A DNA stretch of 64,000 bases from the NCBI RefSeq assembly GCF_014712225.1, contig NZ_JACXBW010000019.1, positions 23,102 through 87,101 on the forward strand, read 5' to 3'. Position numbers and translations under genes: made by a program. Under the pieces are notes generated by a model, which saw nothing but the letters and a program-made list of their open reading frames with translations, searched no databases and was not told where the DNA came from. The DNA is from Pseudarthrobacter sulfonivorans (GTDB lineage: Bacteria; Actinomycetota; Actinomycetes; Actinomycetales; Micrococcaceae). Each line of letters opens with the position of its first letter. The stretch's first letter is position 1. Shown in pieces: positions 42,846 through 50,636 of this stretch.

Positions 42846-44212
42846 TGGGCTGCTCCAATCAGGTCTGATTCGAAGGCGGCGACATCGGTGCCGCCGTTGA
42901 GGTGCGAGTAAAGGGGGAACTGCTCGGCCAAGGCCGTGACGCGGGCGCGGAGTTCGACGACGGTGGCTTCGTTGAGGGATGCGCCGGCTGAGGTGCCGTC
43001 CCCGCCGTCGTTATGTGAAGCAGCGGCGATGAGCGCCGTCGCGATGATGTCCGCAACTTCGGTGAATTCAGTGGCGCCGAACCCGCGGGTGGCGAGGGCG
43101 GGGGTGCCGATCCGGAGGCCGGAGGACACCATGGGCGGGCGGGGGTCGAACGGGACGGCGTTGCGGTTGACGGTGATGCCGATGCGGTGCAGGGCGTCTT
43201 CTGCCTGCTGTCCGTCCAGTTCGGAATTGCGAAGGTCAACCAGGACCAGGTGCACGTCGGTGCCGCCGTTGACCACGGAGATTCCCGCAGCGGCAACGTC
43301 GTCGCGGAGGAGCCGTTCGGCCAGGAGCTTTGATCCCTGCAGGACGCGTTCCTGGCGTTCCTTGAATTCGGGGCTGCCGGCGAGCTTGAAGGCCACGGCC
43401 TTGGCGGCGATGACGTGCTCCAGCGGCCCGCCCTGCTGACCGGGGAATACCGCGCTGTTGATCTTCTTGGCGTACTGCTCCTTGGCGAGGATGACGCCGC
43501 CGCGAGGGCCGCCGAGGGTCTTGTGGGTGGTGGTGGTGACGACGTCGGCGTACGGCACCGGGTTCGGGTGCAGTCCGGCGGCCACCAGGCCGGCGAAGTG
43601 CGCCATGTCCACCATGAGGTAGGCACCTACGAGGTCGGCGATGCGGCGGAACTCGGCGAAGTCCAGCTGGCGGGAGTAGGCAGACCAGCCGGCGACGATC
43701 AGCTTCGGGCGGTGTGCCAGGGCCAGCGCTTCAACCTCGGCCATGTCGATCCGGAGGTCGGACTCCCGCACGTTGTACGGGACCACGTTGTACAGCTTGC
43801 CGGAGAAGTTGATCTTCATGCCGTGGGTGAGGTGGCCGCCGTGGGCCAGGCTCAGGCCCATGATGGTGTCGCCCGGGTTCAGCAGGGCAAACATGGCGGC
43901 GGCGTTGGCCTGCGCGCCGGAGTGCGGCTGGACGTTCGCGAATTCCGCACCGAAGAGGGCTTTGACGCGGTCGATGGCCAGCTGCTCAATAACGTCAACG
44001 TGCTCACAGCCGCCGTAGTAGCGCTTGCCGGGGTAGCCCTCCGCGTACTTGTTCGTCAGCACTGAGCCCTGCGCCTCCATGACGGCGGACGGGGCGAAAT
44101 TTTCCGAGGCGATCATCTCCAGCGTCGACTGCTGGCGGACCAGCTCGTTGTTAATGGCCTGCTGGACCTCGGGATCGACTGCGGAAAGTCGCTCGTTCAA
44201 CTGCTCAACCAC
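42842..44212 (-). CDS. glyA: Serine hydroxymethyltransferase
   Basis: A 456-residue PLP enzyme. The Schiff-base Lys231 is in VVTTTTHKTLGGPRGG. Further marks are LTNKYAEGYPGKRYYGGCEHVD, VQPHSGAQANAAAMFALL and SLAHGGHLTHG. It joins glycine with methylene-THF to give serine. The length is slightly above the usual 420-435, owing to an insertion with DGGDGTSAGASLNE near residue 408. It starts at GTG after AAAGGAGCATCC and heads the glyA-soxBDAG-sdaA-purU operon, opposite a GntR gene. A separate housekeeping glyA may exist elsewhere. Confidence 0.93.
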   Translation of the reverse strand: MVEQLNERLSAVDPEVQQAINNELVRQQSTLEMIASENFAPSAVMEAQGSVLTNKYAEGYPGKRYYGGCEHVDVIEQLAIDRVKALFGAEFANVQPHSGAQANAAAMFALLNPGDTIMGLSLAHGGHLTHGMKINFSGKLYNVVPYNVRESDLRIDMAEVEALALAHRPKLIVAGWSAYSRQLDFAEFRRIADLVGAYLMVDMAHFAGLVAAGLHPNPVPYADVVTTTTHKTLGGPRGGVILAKEQYAKKINSAVFPGQQGGPLEHVIAAKAVAFKLAGSPEFKERQERVLQGSKLLAERLLRDDVAAAGISVVNGGTDVHLVLVDLRNSELDGQQAEDALHRIGITVNRNAVPFDPRPPMVSSGLRIGTPALATRGFGATEFTEVADIIATALIAAASHNDGGDGTSAGASLNEATVVELRARVTALAEQFPLYSHLNGGTDVAAFESDLIGAAQ

Positions 44213-44244
44213 GGATGCTCCTTTGAAATACCACTGCTCTTATG

Positions 44245-44258
44245 ACTGATATATCAGT
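44245..44258. promoter_or_regulatory. Candidate GntR operator ACTGATATATCAGT
   Basis: A perfect 14-base palindrome lies 33 bases upstream of the glyA start, in the gap between glyA and the divergent GntR gene. Its TGATATATCA core is typical in form for FCD-type GntR operators. It could control both glyA-sox and gntR. Confidence 0.65.
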
Positions 44259-44363
44259 GTGAGCTCAATGGTATGATTGGGATCACAGCAGAGTCAATAG
44301 CTGGACCGAAACCGGCGTAAAGCTAAGTTCGGGTTCAGCGGTACAGAAGAACGGAGCGGCGCC

Positions 44364-45035
44364 GTGAATGCAATTCTTGCCCTGCCCCAAGCGGAGGACG
44401 AGGTGCTGTCCCAGGCTGAGGCCGCGTATCGGCAGCTGCGGGACAAACTGATCATGCTTGAGATCCGCCCGGGGGAACCGATCAACGACGGTCAGTTGGC
44501 CGCCGAGCTCGGCTTCGGGCGGACACCTGTCCGCGAGGCGATCAAGCGGCTTGAGGTGGATCACCTGGTTATTTCATATCCGCGCCGCGGAACCTTTGCC
44601 ACCAGCGTGGACTTCACGGAACTGGCGGATGTCTCAGAAGTCCGCGAGTTGCTGGAGCCGCTCGCTGCGCGCAGTGCTGCCACCCGGGCCAACGCGGCCA
44701 TGCGCCGTGAACTGCTGAAAGTCGCTGACACCATCGCAGAGCTTGAGCCCCACCCGGCGGAGTCGCGCGACCTGATGCGGTATGACCTGACAGTGCACCG
44801 GCTGATCTACAAGGCGGCCGCCAACCCGCACCTCGAAGACACCCTGATCCGCTACGACAACCTTGCAACCCGTATCTGGTGCCTGGTTCTGGACAAGTTG
44901 CCGTCAGTCAGCGGCCACATCACCGAGCACGTGGACTTGCTCAGGGCTGTGGCCGAGGGTGATGCCGACAAGGCCGGCGAGCTTGCCCTGCACCACGTCA
45001 CGAGCTTTGAGGAAACCATCCGCAAGGTGCTGTAA
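44364..45035 (+). CDS. GntR family (FCD subfamily) regulator of the sarcosine operon
   Basis: A 223-residue regulator. The winged HTH is seen as AYRQLRDKLIMLEIRPGEPINDGQLAAELGFGRTPVREAIKRLEVDHLV. The FCD domain follows (VREL LEPLAARSAATR; His in YDLTVHRLIYKAAANPHL; ITEHVDLLRAVAEGD). The metal-binding residues of FCD domains are present in outline. It starts at GTG 44364 with GGAG upstream. It is divergent from the glyA-sox operon and faces the palindrome at 44245-44258. Confidence 0.87.
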   Translation: MNAILALPQAEDEVLSQAEAAYRQLRDKLIMLEIRPGEPINDGQLAAELGFGRTPVREAIKRLEVDHLVISYPRRGTFATSVDFTELADVSEVRELLEPLAARSAATRANAAMRRELLKVADTIAELEPHPAESRDLMRYDLTVHRLIYKAAANPHLEDTLIRYDNLATRIWCLVLDKLPSVSGHITEHVDLLRAVAEGDADKAGELALHHVTSFEETIRKVL

Positions 45036-45355
45036 CGGCAGGATCGTCGGCGCTGTAAATGGAGCCGCCAACCACGGCCACGTCAGCACCGCCCGCCGCA
45101 CGGCCCGCTGCAGGTGGCGGACGCGCCGCCGTCGTACCTCATCGAATCCCTGCCGACTCGGCAGAACGCCTCCGGGTAGCCGCCGAACTGCTGGACCACC
45201 ACCGTCGAAACACTGCTCGCGGCACTGAGGTCGCCGGCGCTGCCCGACGCTGCGGCCCGGACCGTAGCAACAGGCATCGCGGCAAACTCCAACGGCCTCC
45301 GCTGACTTTCCGCGCCCTGATTTCACCACGGGCAACCTACTTGAGAGTATGGACC
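45036..45355. other. Gap between GntR and IclR genes
   Basis: About 320 bases. The IclR frame stays open back to 45059, but that extension is Ala/Pro/Arg-rich without a domain, so I treat it as non-coding. A run with GTAGCAACAGGCATCGC near 45260 recalls the GCAACA motifs of the 53.2 kb control region but not closely. No terminator or gene is evident. Confidence 0.4.
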
Positions 45356-46165
45356 ATGGCTGCGAACAATGAACGTGAACCCGACGTCGATGCGGAGGCG
45401 GGCCAGCACGGCGGCGTCCAGTCCGTGGACCGGGCCCTCGCGGTCCTGGAAATCCTGGCGCGGGACGGCCACGCCGGCGTGAGCGACATCGCCGAGGAGA
45501 TGGGAATCCACAAATCCACAGTCTCCCGGCTGCTGGGTTCGCTGGTGAGCCGGGAGATGGTCCACCAGAACAGCGATCGCGGAAAGTACCAGCTGGGCTT
45601 CGGCATCCTGCGGCTGGCCAGCTCCATTCCGGGCCGGCTGAGCCTGGTCCGGGAGGCTCGCCCCATATTGGAAAGCCTGGCCGACGAATTCAAAGAGACG
45701 GTGAATCTCGCTGTCCTGCGCTCGAATTTCGCGGTCAACGTGGATCAGGCGATGGGGCCATCCACCTTGGCCACCTATGACTGGGTGGGCAGCCTCACGC
45801 CGCTCCACGCCACCTCGAGCGGGAAGGTGCTGCTCGCAGCGCTGTCCGCGGATGAGCGGGATCGAATCCTCAAGGAGACGGGACTGCCCGCACGGACTCC
45901 GCGGACCATCACCAACCGGGGAAAGCTGGAGAACGAACTGATCAACATCGCCCGGACTGGCTACGGCGTCACGCTGGAGGAATTCGAGATCGGCATCAAC
46001 TCCATGTCCGTGCCGGTGTACAACCACTTGGGGACAGTCATTGGCGCCATCAGCATCTCGGGCCCCGTCTTCCGCTTCGACCCCGAGAAGGAGCCTGGAC
46101 TCATTGAGGGAATCAAGGACGCGGGCCTCCAGATCAGCGCCAAGATGGGCTACACCCGGCGCTGA
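45356..46165 (+). CDS. IclR family transcriptional regulator
   Basis: A 269-residue regulator. The HTH is in SVDRALAVLEILARDGHAGVSDIAEEMGIHKSTVSRLLGSL. The IclR ligand domain follows, with LHATSSGKVLLAALS, TGYGVTLEEFEIGINSMSVPVYN and GTVIGAISISGP. I chose the ATG at 45356 as the first codon consistent with the family N-terminus. It sits between the sarcosine and betaine gene sets. It may act on the betaine control region at 53.2 kb, whose inverted repeats suit a dimer; this is inference. Confidence 0.85.
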   Translation: MAANNEREPDVDAEAGQHGGVQSVDRALAVLEILARDGHAGVSDIAEEMGIHKSTVSRLLGSLVSREMVHQNSDRGKYQLGFGILRLASSIPGRLSLVREARPILESLADEFKETVNLAVLRSNFAVNVDQAMGPSTLATYDWVGSLTPLHATSSGKVLLAALSADERDRILKETGLPARTPRTITNRGKLENELINIARTGYGVTLEEFEIGINSMSVPVYNHLGTVIGAISISGPVFRFDPEKEPGLIEGIKDAGLQISAKMGYTRR

Positions 46166-46339
46166 GAATTTCTAGGAGCGCTAGGTGGAATTCCCTCTGA
46201 CGGCCGGCTCACTGACAGCGGCCTCCTCGTGTGCGATCCACAAGGCGCGTCCGAGGATCGCAAGCGAGGCAAGGCTCCAGGCAACGCGTGGGTATTGACT
46301 CGAAATCACAGCGGCAGCAGCCTCGTGACGGACGGCAGT
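46166..46339. other. Gap at the left end of the lower-GC sdp block
   Basis: The 174 bases between the iclR stop and the sdpB end hold no gene. The base composition begins to shift to less GC near 46280. No clear terminator, integrase site or direct repeat is seen. Confidence 0.4.
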
Positions 46340-47299
46340 TCAGGCGACGGGTACCAAATCGTCGCGACGGCTCGCTTGGAAAGGCGATCGGATCCAAAGC
46401 CTGTACATGACCGGAACCAGCCCGCGCGATCCAGCAATCATGACGGAGAAAATCATGGCCAGCGCGAAAGACCAGATACCAATGAAGGCGATGATGCCGA
46501 CGTGCAGCATCGCACAGGCAACGAATCCCGCTGTCTGCACAACGGGTCGCTTGCTAAGAATCGATCCTGCAGTCAGGCACTCCACAATCATCGTTCCCCA
46601 ACTAAGTGATAAGGCAACGATGGGTATTGAGGTGAGCAAGAAAACAAAACCTTGAAGAAAGTTTGCAGTTCCAAAAAACTCACCACGAACGATGTAGTAG
46701 AGGGCGCTCCCCTCACTCCAATTCTCAACGCTCAGTTTAGCCAGCGCGCTGTGCAGATATATATATGCGACCTGGAACCTAAGAGCCCAGTGGGCGGCCC
46801 ACGAAATCCCTTGCAAAGCTCCGAACCTGGCGCTGGACCATGAGTTGCTCTGGGACCAGTGCCAAATCCGGGCATCTGGCAGACAGACAAACACCAGGAA
46901 GAAGGTAGTGAACACCAATACTGTGTCGCCACCGTCAGGCAGAGCCACTGCATGTGCAAAGGAGTAGGAGAGCCAGAAGTGCAGAATTGAGGTAAACCGA
47001 GGCAGCCAGCCGGATATCACGGCGATCAGACCAAGGATCATCAAAATTTGTACAATATCATCCGGGAGTCCATCCGCCACACAGAACAATGAGACATTCT
47101 CCAGGAAACGATGGCACTGTCCGGTTGAAGGCTGCCCCAGAATCGGAACCGCATAGAGGTGCGCGGCGGGCGTAAATACGAGGGTCAGCACCTGTGAAAG
47201 CGCAAGGCCGCTCCTGGCCAAAGCAATTACGCGGGACTGGGGATTAAACGACCAAATATCTCTGTCGAGCCTGCATAATAGATTCACGATCGCGTGCAT
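46340..47299 (-). CDS. sdpB: SdpB-like membrane protein (HTTM-type)
   Basis: A 319-residue polytopic protein with about seven helices, the length of Bacillus SdpB (about 323). The N-terminal IVNLLCRLDRDIWSFNPQSRVIALARSGLAL and the middle FQVAYIYLHSALAKLSVENWSEGSALYYIVRGE are SdpB landmarks and relate to vitamin-K-dependent carboxylase-like HTTM domains. In Bacillus, SdpA and SdpB mature SdpC into the secreted toxin. Its start overlaps the sdpA end by 16 bases. The block is visibly poorer in GC than the rest of the window. Confidence 0.78.
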   Translation of the reverse strand: MHAIVNLLCRLDRDIWSFNPQSRVIALARSGLALSQVLTLVFTPAAHLYAVPILGQPSTGQCHRFLENVSLFCVADGLPDDIVQILMILGLIAVISGWLPRFTSILHFWLSYSFAHAVALPDGGDTVLVFTTFFLVFVCLPDARIWHWSQSNSWSSARFGALQGISWAAHWALRFQVAYIYLHSALAKLSVENWSEGSALYYIVRGEFFGTANFLQGFVFLLTSIPIVALSLSWGTMIVECLTAGSILSKRPVVQTAGFVACAMLHVGIIAFIGIWSFALAMIFSVMIAGSRGLVPVMYRLWIRSPFQASRRDDLVPVA

Positions 47300-47864
47300 C
47301 TCGATTCTACAACTGCACCCTTGACCTCAAAACGGGCTTCGGATTCAAATTCCCGATAAGCCCAAGGAACAGCTTTCGTCTGAAAAATAACTATACGGCC
47401 GCAAACGGAGGCAACCGGCGACTCATTGTCCACGACCTGGAGCTTCAGTGACCGCACACTCTCAAGGCATTCACCCCGATCAGCATCCGGGCTGCACTCC
47501 GTCCATTCCTTGATGGTGTTACCGATAACGCCCATCTCCGGGCCCTGGGACCTTTGTTTGCGACTCAGCCCGAAATAGTTTCCCGGTCTCGTTTGTGGAG
47601 TAAGCATCAACGACTCGATTGATCCGTCGTCCCGGAGCTGATAGACGGCGAACTCCGGATCGTTGGGTGGCTTAGTGAAGAACGCCCACGCTTGCGGCGC
47701 CAGGGATACCAGCGTGCGACGAAGCGGCTCACCCTCCTTCACTGCCAGCACATTGCTGGGCATGGCAAGATCGTCAGCGCGAAGAACACGCCGAACAGTG
47801 CCAGAGAAATCATTCCCGCCAGCAACGAGGTTTTCGATCTGCGGGACCGGTCGTTCAGGGTCAT
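47284..47864 (-). pseudogene. sdpA: sdpA-like gene with an apparent one-base frameshift
   Basis: Two frames together make one SdpA. The first (start ATG 47864) gives a short cytosolic part and the TM helix LLAGMISLALFGVFFALTILP, then stops at 47739. The second frame, from about 47763, gives NVLAVKEGEP, LVSLAPQAWAFFTKPPNDPEF (the SdpA signature) and the rest. One extra C in the CCC run (47758-47760, read on the minus strand) joins them as TILPCPSNVLA. No ribosome site precedes ATG 47763. Either sdpA is broken, or translation shifts frame, or one base is missing from the assembly. Confidence 0.72.
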
Positions 47865-47907
47865 GGTAGGTGGCGGCAGACAGAGTTCCAGGGCCAGAGA
47901 AACGAGT

Positions 47908-48609
47908 TCACCGTAGCGCTCGTGTGAGCTCTGCAATCGCGGTGTCTCGTCCGATTTCCTCGACGCCTGCCGTTGTCATGTAGTCCTTATTCGCCAAATA
48001 GCCAGGAACCACCAGCAGAACCAATACAGCGGCACCGGCGACAACCACGAACGTCGCAACCGCAACGTTTGCGTACAAGGCGCCATTCGCTACGACGAAG
48101 GCAGCCACTGCGGCACATGTCCAGGTCACACCGCACCCATAGGGCGTCACCTGCGGCTGTTCCTCCGGATTGGTTATCGCTTTGCGGTAGTTCAAGTAGT
48201 CGTAGAACTTTTCCGTGAAGGTGGCCAGAGCAGCCTCAACCGAGCGTGGCTTGCCGGAGCGGAGCTTCGGCAGCACCTCGGACTTGAAGCCGGGGTAGTA
48301 TGCCAGGAAATCGGTGACGATCGGGTCGACCTCGGCAAGGCTCGGAACCGGACGATCTGCGGCAAACCCCAGCAGGCTGAGCAATCGCGGGTTACTTTCG
48401 GCCAGTGGGCCAATACCAGCCAGGAGAAGCCGCAGTGCATCTTCCGCACTATATTTTCCCTGGAAATCTGATTTCTTCGTTGTAACTATGGAGGAGACTG
48501 ACGCTTGAGCAGATGAGATACCCACCGAACCAAGCAGTATGCATAGCAGCATTGCCAGACTGACGCGCAGAGTTCTTAAATATGAAGTTGAAAACAAAAT
48601 ATCCCCCAA
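47908..48609 (-). CDS. sdpC: SdpC-like toxin precursor
   Basis: A 233-residue precursor. The N-terminus has a signal peptide (AMLLCILLGSVGISSAQA, about 19-36). A helical pro-region follows, and then a very hydrophobic stretch (about 159-204) that begins CGVTWTC. Cys159 and Cys165 have five residues between them, as in the disulfide of the Bacillus SDP peptide (Cys141-Cys147). The region matches the place and character of the mature 42-residue toxin. I use a TTG at 48609; another TTG at 48597 has GGGGGA before it. It lies between sdpI and sdpA on the same strand. Confidence 0.83.
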   Translation of the reverse strand: MGDILFSTSYLRTLRVSLAMLLCILLGSVGISSAQASVSSIVTTKKSDFQGKYSAEDALRLLLAGIGPLAESNPRLLSLLGFAADRPVPSLAEVDPIVTDFLAYYPGFKSEVLPKLRSGKPRSVEAALATFTEKFYDYLNYRKAITNPEEQPQVTPYGCGVTWTCAAVAAFVVANGALYANVAVATFVVVAGAAVLVLLVVPGYLANKDYMTTAGVEEIGRDTAIAELTRALR

Positions 48610-48653
48610 TATTTGTAAACGAAATTTAGTTGTAAAGCGAAGCCTGCTGTTGA

Positions 48654-49088
48654 CTATGTATCGCCTGCAGCTATGCGACGAGCGAGAGAATCCGCTTTAT
48701 AGTACATGTGCATGAGCATGGCCACCATGATGGCGGTGAACCCCATGCCGGAGAAGAAGATCCACGGAACGCTTGAATCATCTTTGGGTAGTACTGCGAA
48801 TATAACCCACATAGTGGCAACAAAACCCAGGAGTAGCACAGGAATGGCTTTCAATGCACCAAGAGCTGAACTGTGTGCAGCGTTCCATGCACGCTCGGAT
48901 GACAATGTGGCTTTCGAACGGATGCCAAACGTGTAATTTGGCTTTGATTCGCCTGATTTGACCTGCGACGCGAGCATTTGGAGTAGGCCGGCTACTACCA
49001 AGAACGCAATCGTGAACATAGTCGTGCTGAAAGCCGCCCCCAAAACGATCCTTTCACTGCTATGGACTCGGATGACCGAGGAATTCAT
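48654..49088 (-). CDS. sdpI: SdpI-like immunity protein
   Basis: A 144-residue membrane protein with three likely helices. The stretch YTFGIRSKATLSSERAWNAAHSSALGA is the SdpI signature (GIRT-KATL-ERAW-H). Bacillus SdpI (207 residues) protects the producer and also senses the toxin. This one is shorter and lies upstream of sdpC in one direction, with a 44-base gap, so toxin and immunity are probably co-transcribed. No ArsR-type SdpR is present. It may be the first gene of the block. Confidence 0.8.
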   Translation of the reverse strand: MNSSVIRVHSSERIVLGAAFSTTMFTIAFLVVAGLLQMLASQVKSGESKPNYTFGIRSKATLSSERAWNAAHSSALGALKAIPVLLLGFVATMWVIFAVLPKDDSSVPWIFFSGMGFTAIMVAMLMHMYYKADSLARRIAAGDT

Positions 49089-49352
49089 GATTGGAATGCC
49101 ACGCTAACACCGGCCACACACCTTCGCAAATCACACACCCTGGACCGCAAACGACCCTCAATTGCCTTCATGTCGCTTCAGCGGACCACGACATGCGGAA
49201 TATGTGGGGCAAATGCCGAACTGTCAAAGCCTCGTTGGATCCGTGCGGTAACAGCTGTCAGTTCCCCAATCGCAACCTCGCAAAGCATCCCACCGAGGGG
49301 TTCATCGGTCTCTGTGAGGTTGTACGTTTTCAAATAGATTTAGGAGACACGC
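49089..49352. other. Lower-GC gap right of sdpI
   Basis: No gene is recognised in these 264 bases. A frame on the plus strand (49062-49337, 91 residues, with CGICG) has no family marks, and its start overlaps sdpI. The promoter of the sdp block should lie at the left end of this stretch. No transposase or direct repeat is seen. Confidence 0.4.
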
Positions 49353-50509
49353 CTAGGCGGGGCGGCGGACAGGGCCGCGGGTAGACGGATAAGCGGCCAT
49401 CAGCGCAGCCGAGACCACCCAGATCACGCCTATTCCAGTCACGGCAAGTCCTCCGCCGAGGCCCGTGGCCGACGCTGCCAGCGCCGCACCGGCCGCTGAC
49501 GCGCTCGCCCGGAAGCCCGCCCCCACCGTGAAGATCTGGGACCGGAGGTGGGGCGGGCTCAGATGGCTGCGGAGGAAGAGCATGGCCGCGGCTGTGGGAG
49601 CAGTGAACACCCCGGACAGGCCGATCGCAATCACGGTCCAGACGGTGCCAAAGTCGAACGCGGCTCCGATGGTCAGCAGCCCGGTGGCGAGGAAACCCAG
49701 CATCATCACGGCGTGCGGGCGGGCGCGCGTGGGCCGGATGGTCTCGCACAGGGCACCTATCAGGCTTCCGACGGCGAACGCGGTCACCAGGAGCGCGCCC
49801 TCCCCGGGCGAGCCGATTCGCTCGATGGAAAGGGCAACGGCTGCTACGGCCAGTCCGCCCTGGCCAAGCTGGCTCAGGGTGGATGCGCCGGTCACCACCG
49901 CCAGGGGGCGGTGGCTCAGGATGCGGTGCAGCCCGGACCTGACCGTCTGCCACACTGAATGGCCCGTGGCGCCACGGGCTTTGAGCCGGGTGGCCGCCGC
50001 GCTGATGGCACCAGCGAGGGCAGCGGCGCACAGTACCCACAGCGCTGTTCCGCCCGGCAGGAACGTGGCAAGGACCGCGACGAGGGCAGGCCCGGCCACG
50101 GCGGAAATATTGTAGGACAGCGCGTCGTAGGCGAAGGCGCGCCGCTGGTCAGGGATCTCGTCCGCCACAAAGCTCGAGAGCCCGCCCATGTAGAAAGGCG
50201 AGAGCGCTCCGGCGACGGCCAGGAAGGCGAAGACCACGGGCAGCGGGATCTGCCCGATGAAGGACGCGCTGCGGCGGCGGTCAGGAAGCCTGAAGCTGCG
50301 ATCAGGACGGCCGGCCGGCGGGAACGGTCCAGGGCCGCACCCACCATGGGGGCCGCAATGACGCTTGGTCCTAGGGAGACAGCCACCAGGGCGCCCCCGA
50401 TGCCGATGTTGTTCAGTTCCTGCACTGTGAGGATGGGGATGGCGACGGAAGAGCCAGCCATCGCCAGGCGTGGCGGCACTGAGGCCGCAAGGTATCCAAG
50501 CGCGCTCAT
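49353..50509 (-). pseudogene. MFS transporter with an apparent one-base frameshift
   Basis: The N-terminal part reads from ATG 50509 as MSALGYLAASVPPRLAMAG, then IGGALVAVSLGPSVIAAPMVG and LIAASGFLTAAAA. After about 50272 the protein is found in another frame: SASFIGQIPLPVVFAFLAVAGA up to TM12 and the end at 49353. One added base in the GCC-repeat region near 50270-50280 joins both into a normal carrier of about 385 residues. It is a DHA1-type MFS similar to drug or macrolide exporters. The break may be real decay or a sequence error. Confidence 0.75.
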
Positions 50510-50636
50510 CCTCGGGTGGCATCGCCTTTCCGTTGTGTGGTCCGCAAACGATATTTGACACTAGCCCAGCCCGCGGCCTTAAAAGAATGAGCCCGCCGGT
50601 CAGGACGGGCTCATTGCCTTAGGTGTCGCGGGGGTT

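Noticed and set aside
44213..44363. Glycine riboswitch before glyA
   Set aside because: The gap is only 151 bases, shows no paired glycine-aptamer cores and is better explained by the GntR palindrome.
45059..45355. N-terminal extension of the IclR gene
   Set aside because: The frame is open, but the sequence is Ala/Pro/Arg-rich and not typical of the family. The ATG at 45356 fits better.
48300..48330. Further copy of the TGACGATCG motif
   Set aside because: TGACGATCG also occurs inside sdpC, but flanking bases differ and it lies in coding sequence, so it is probably chance.
49062..49337. A 91-codon plus-strand frame containing CGICG
   Set aside because: It overlaps sdpI on the other strand at its start, has no ribosome site and only a single Cys motif.
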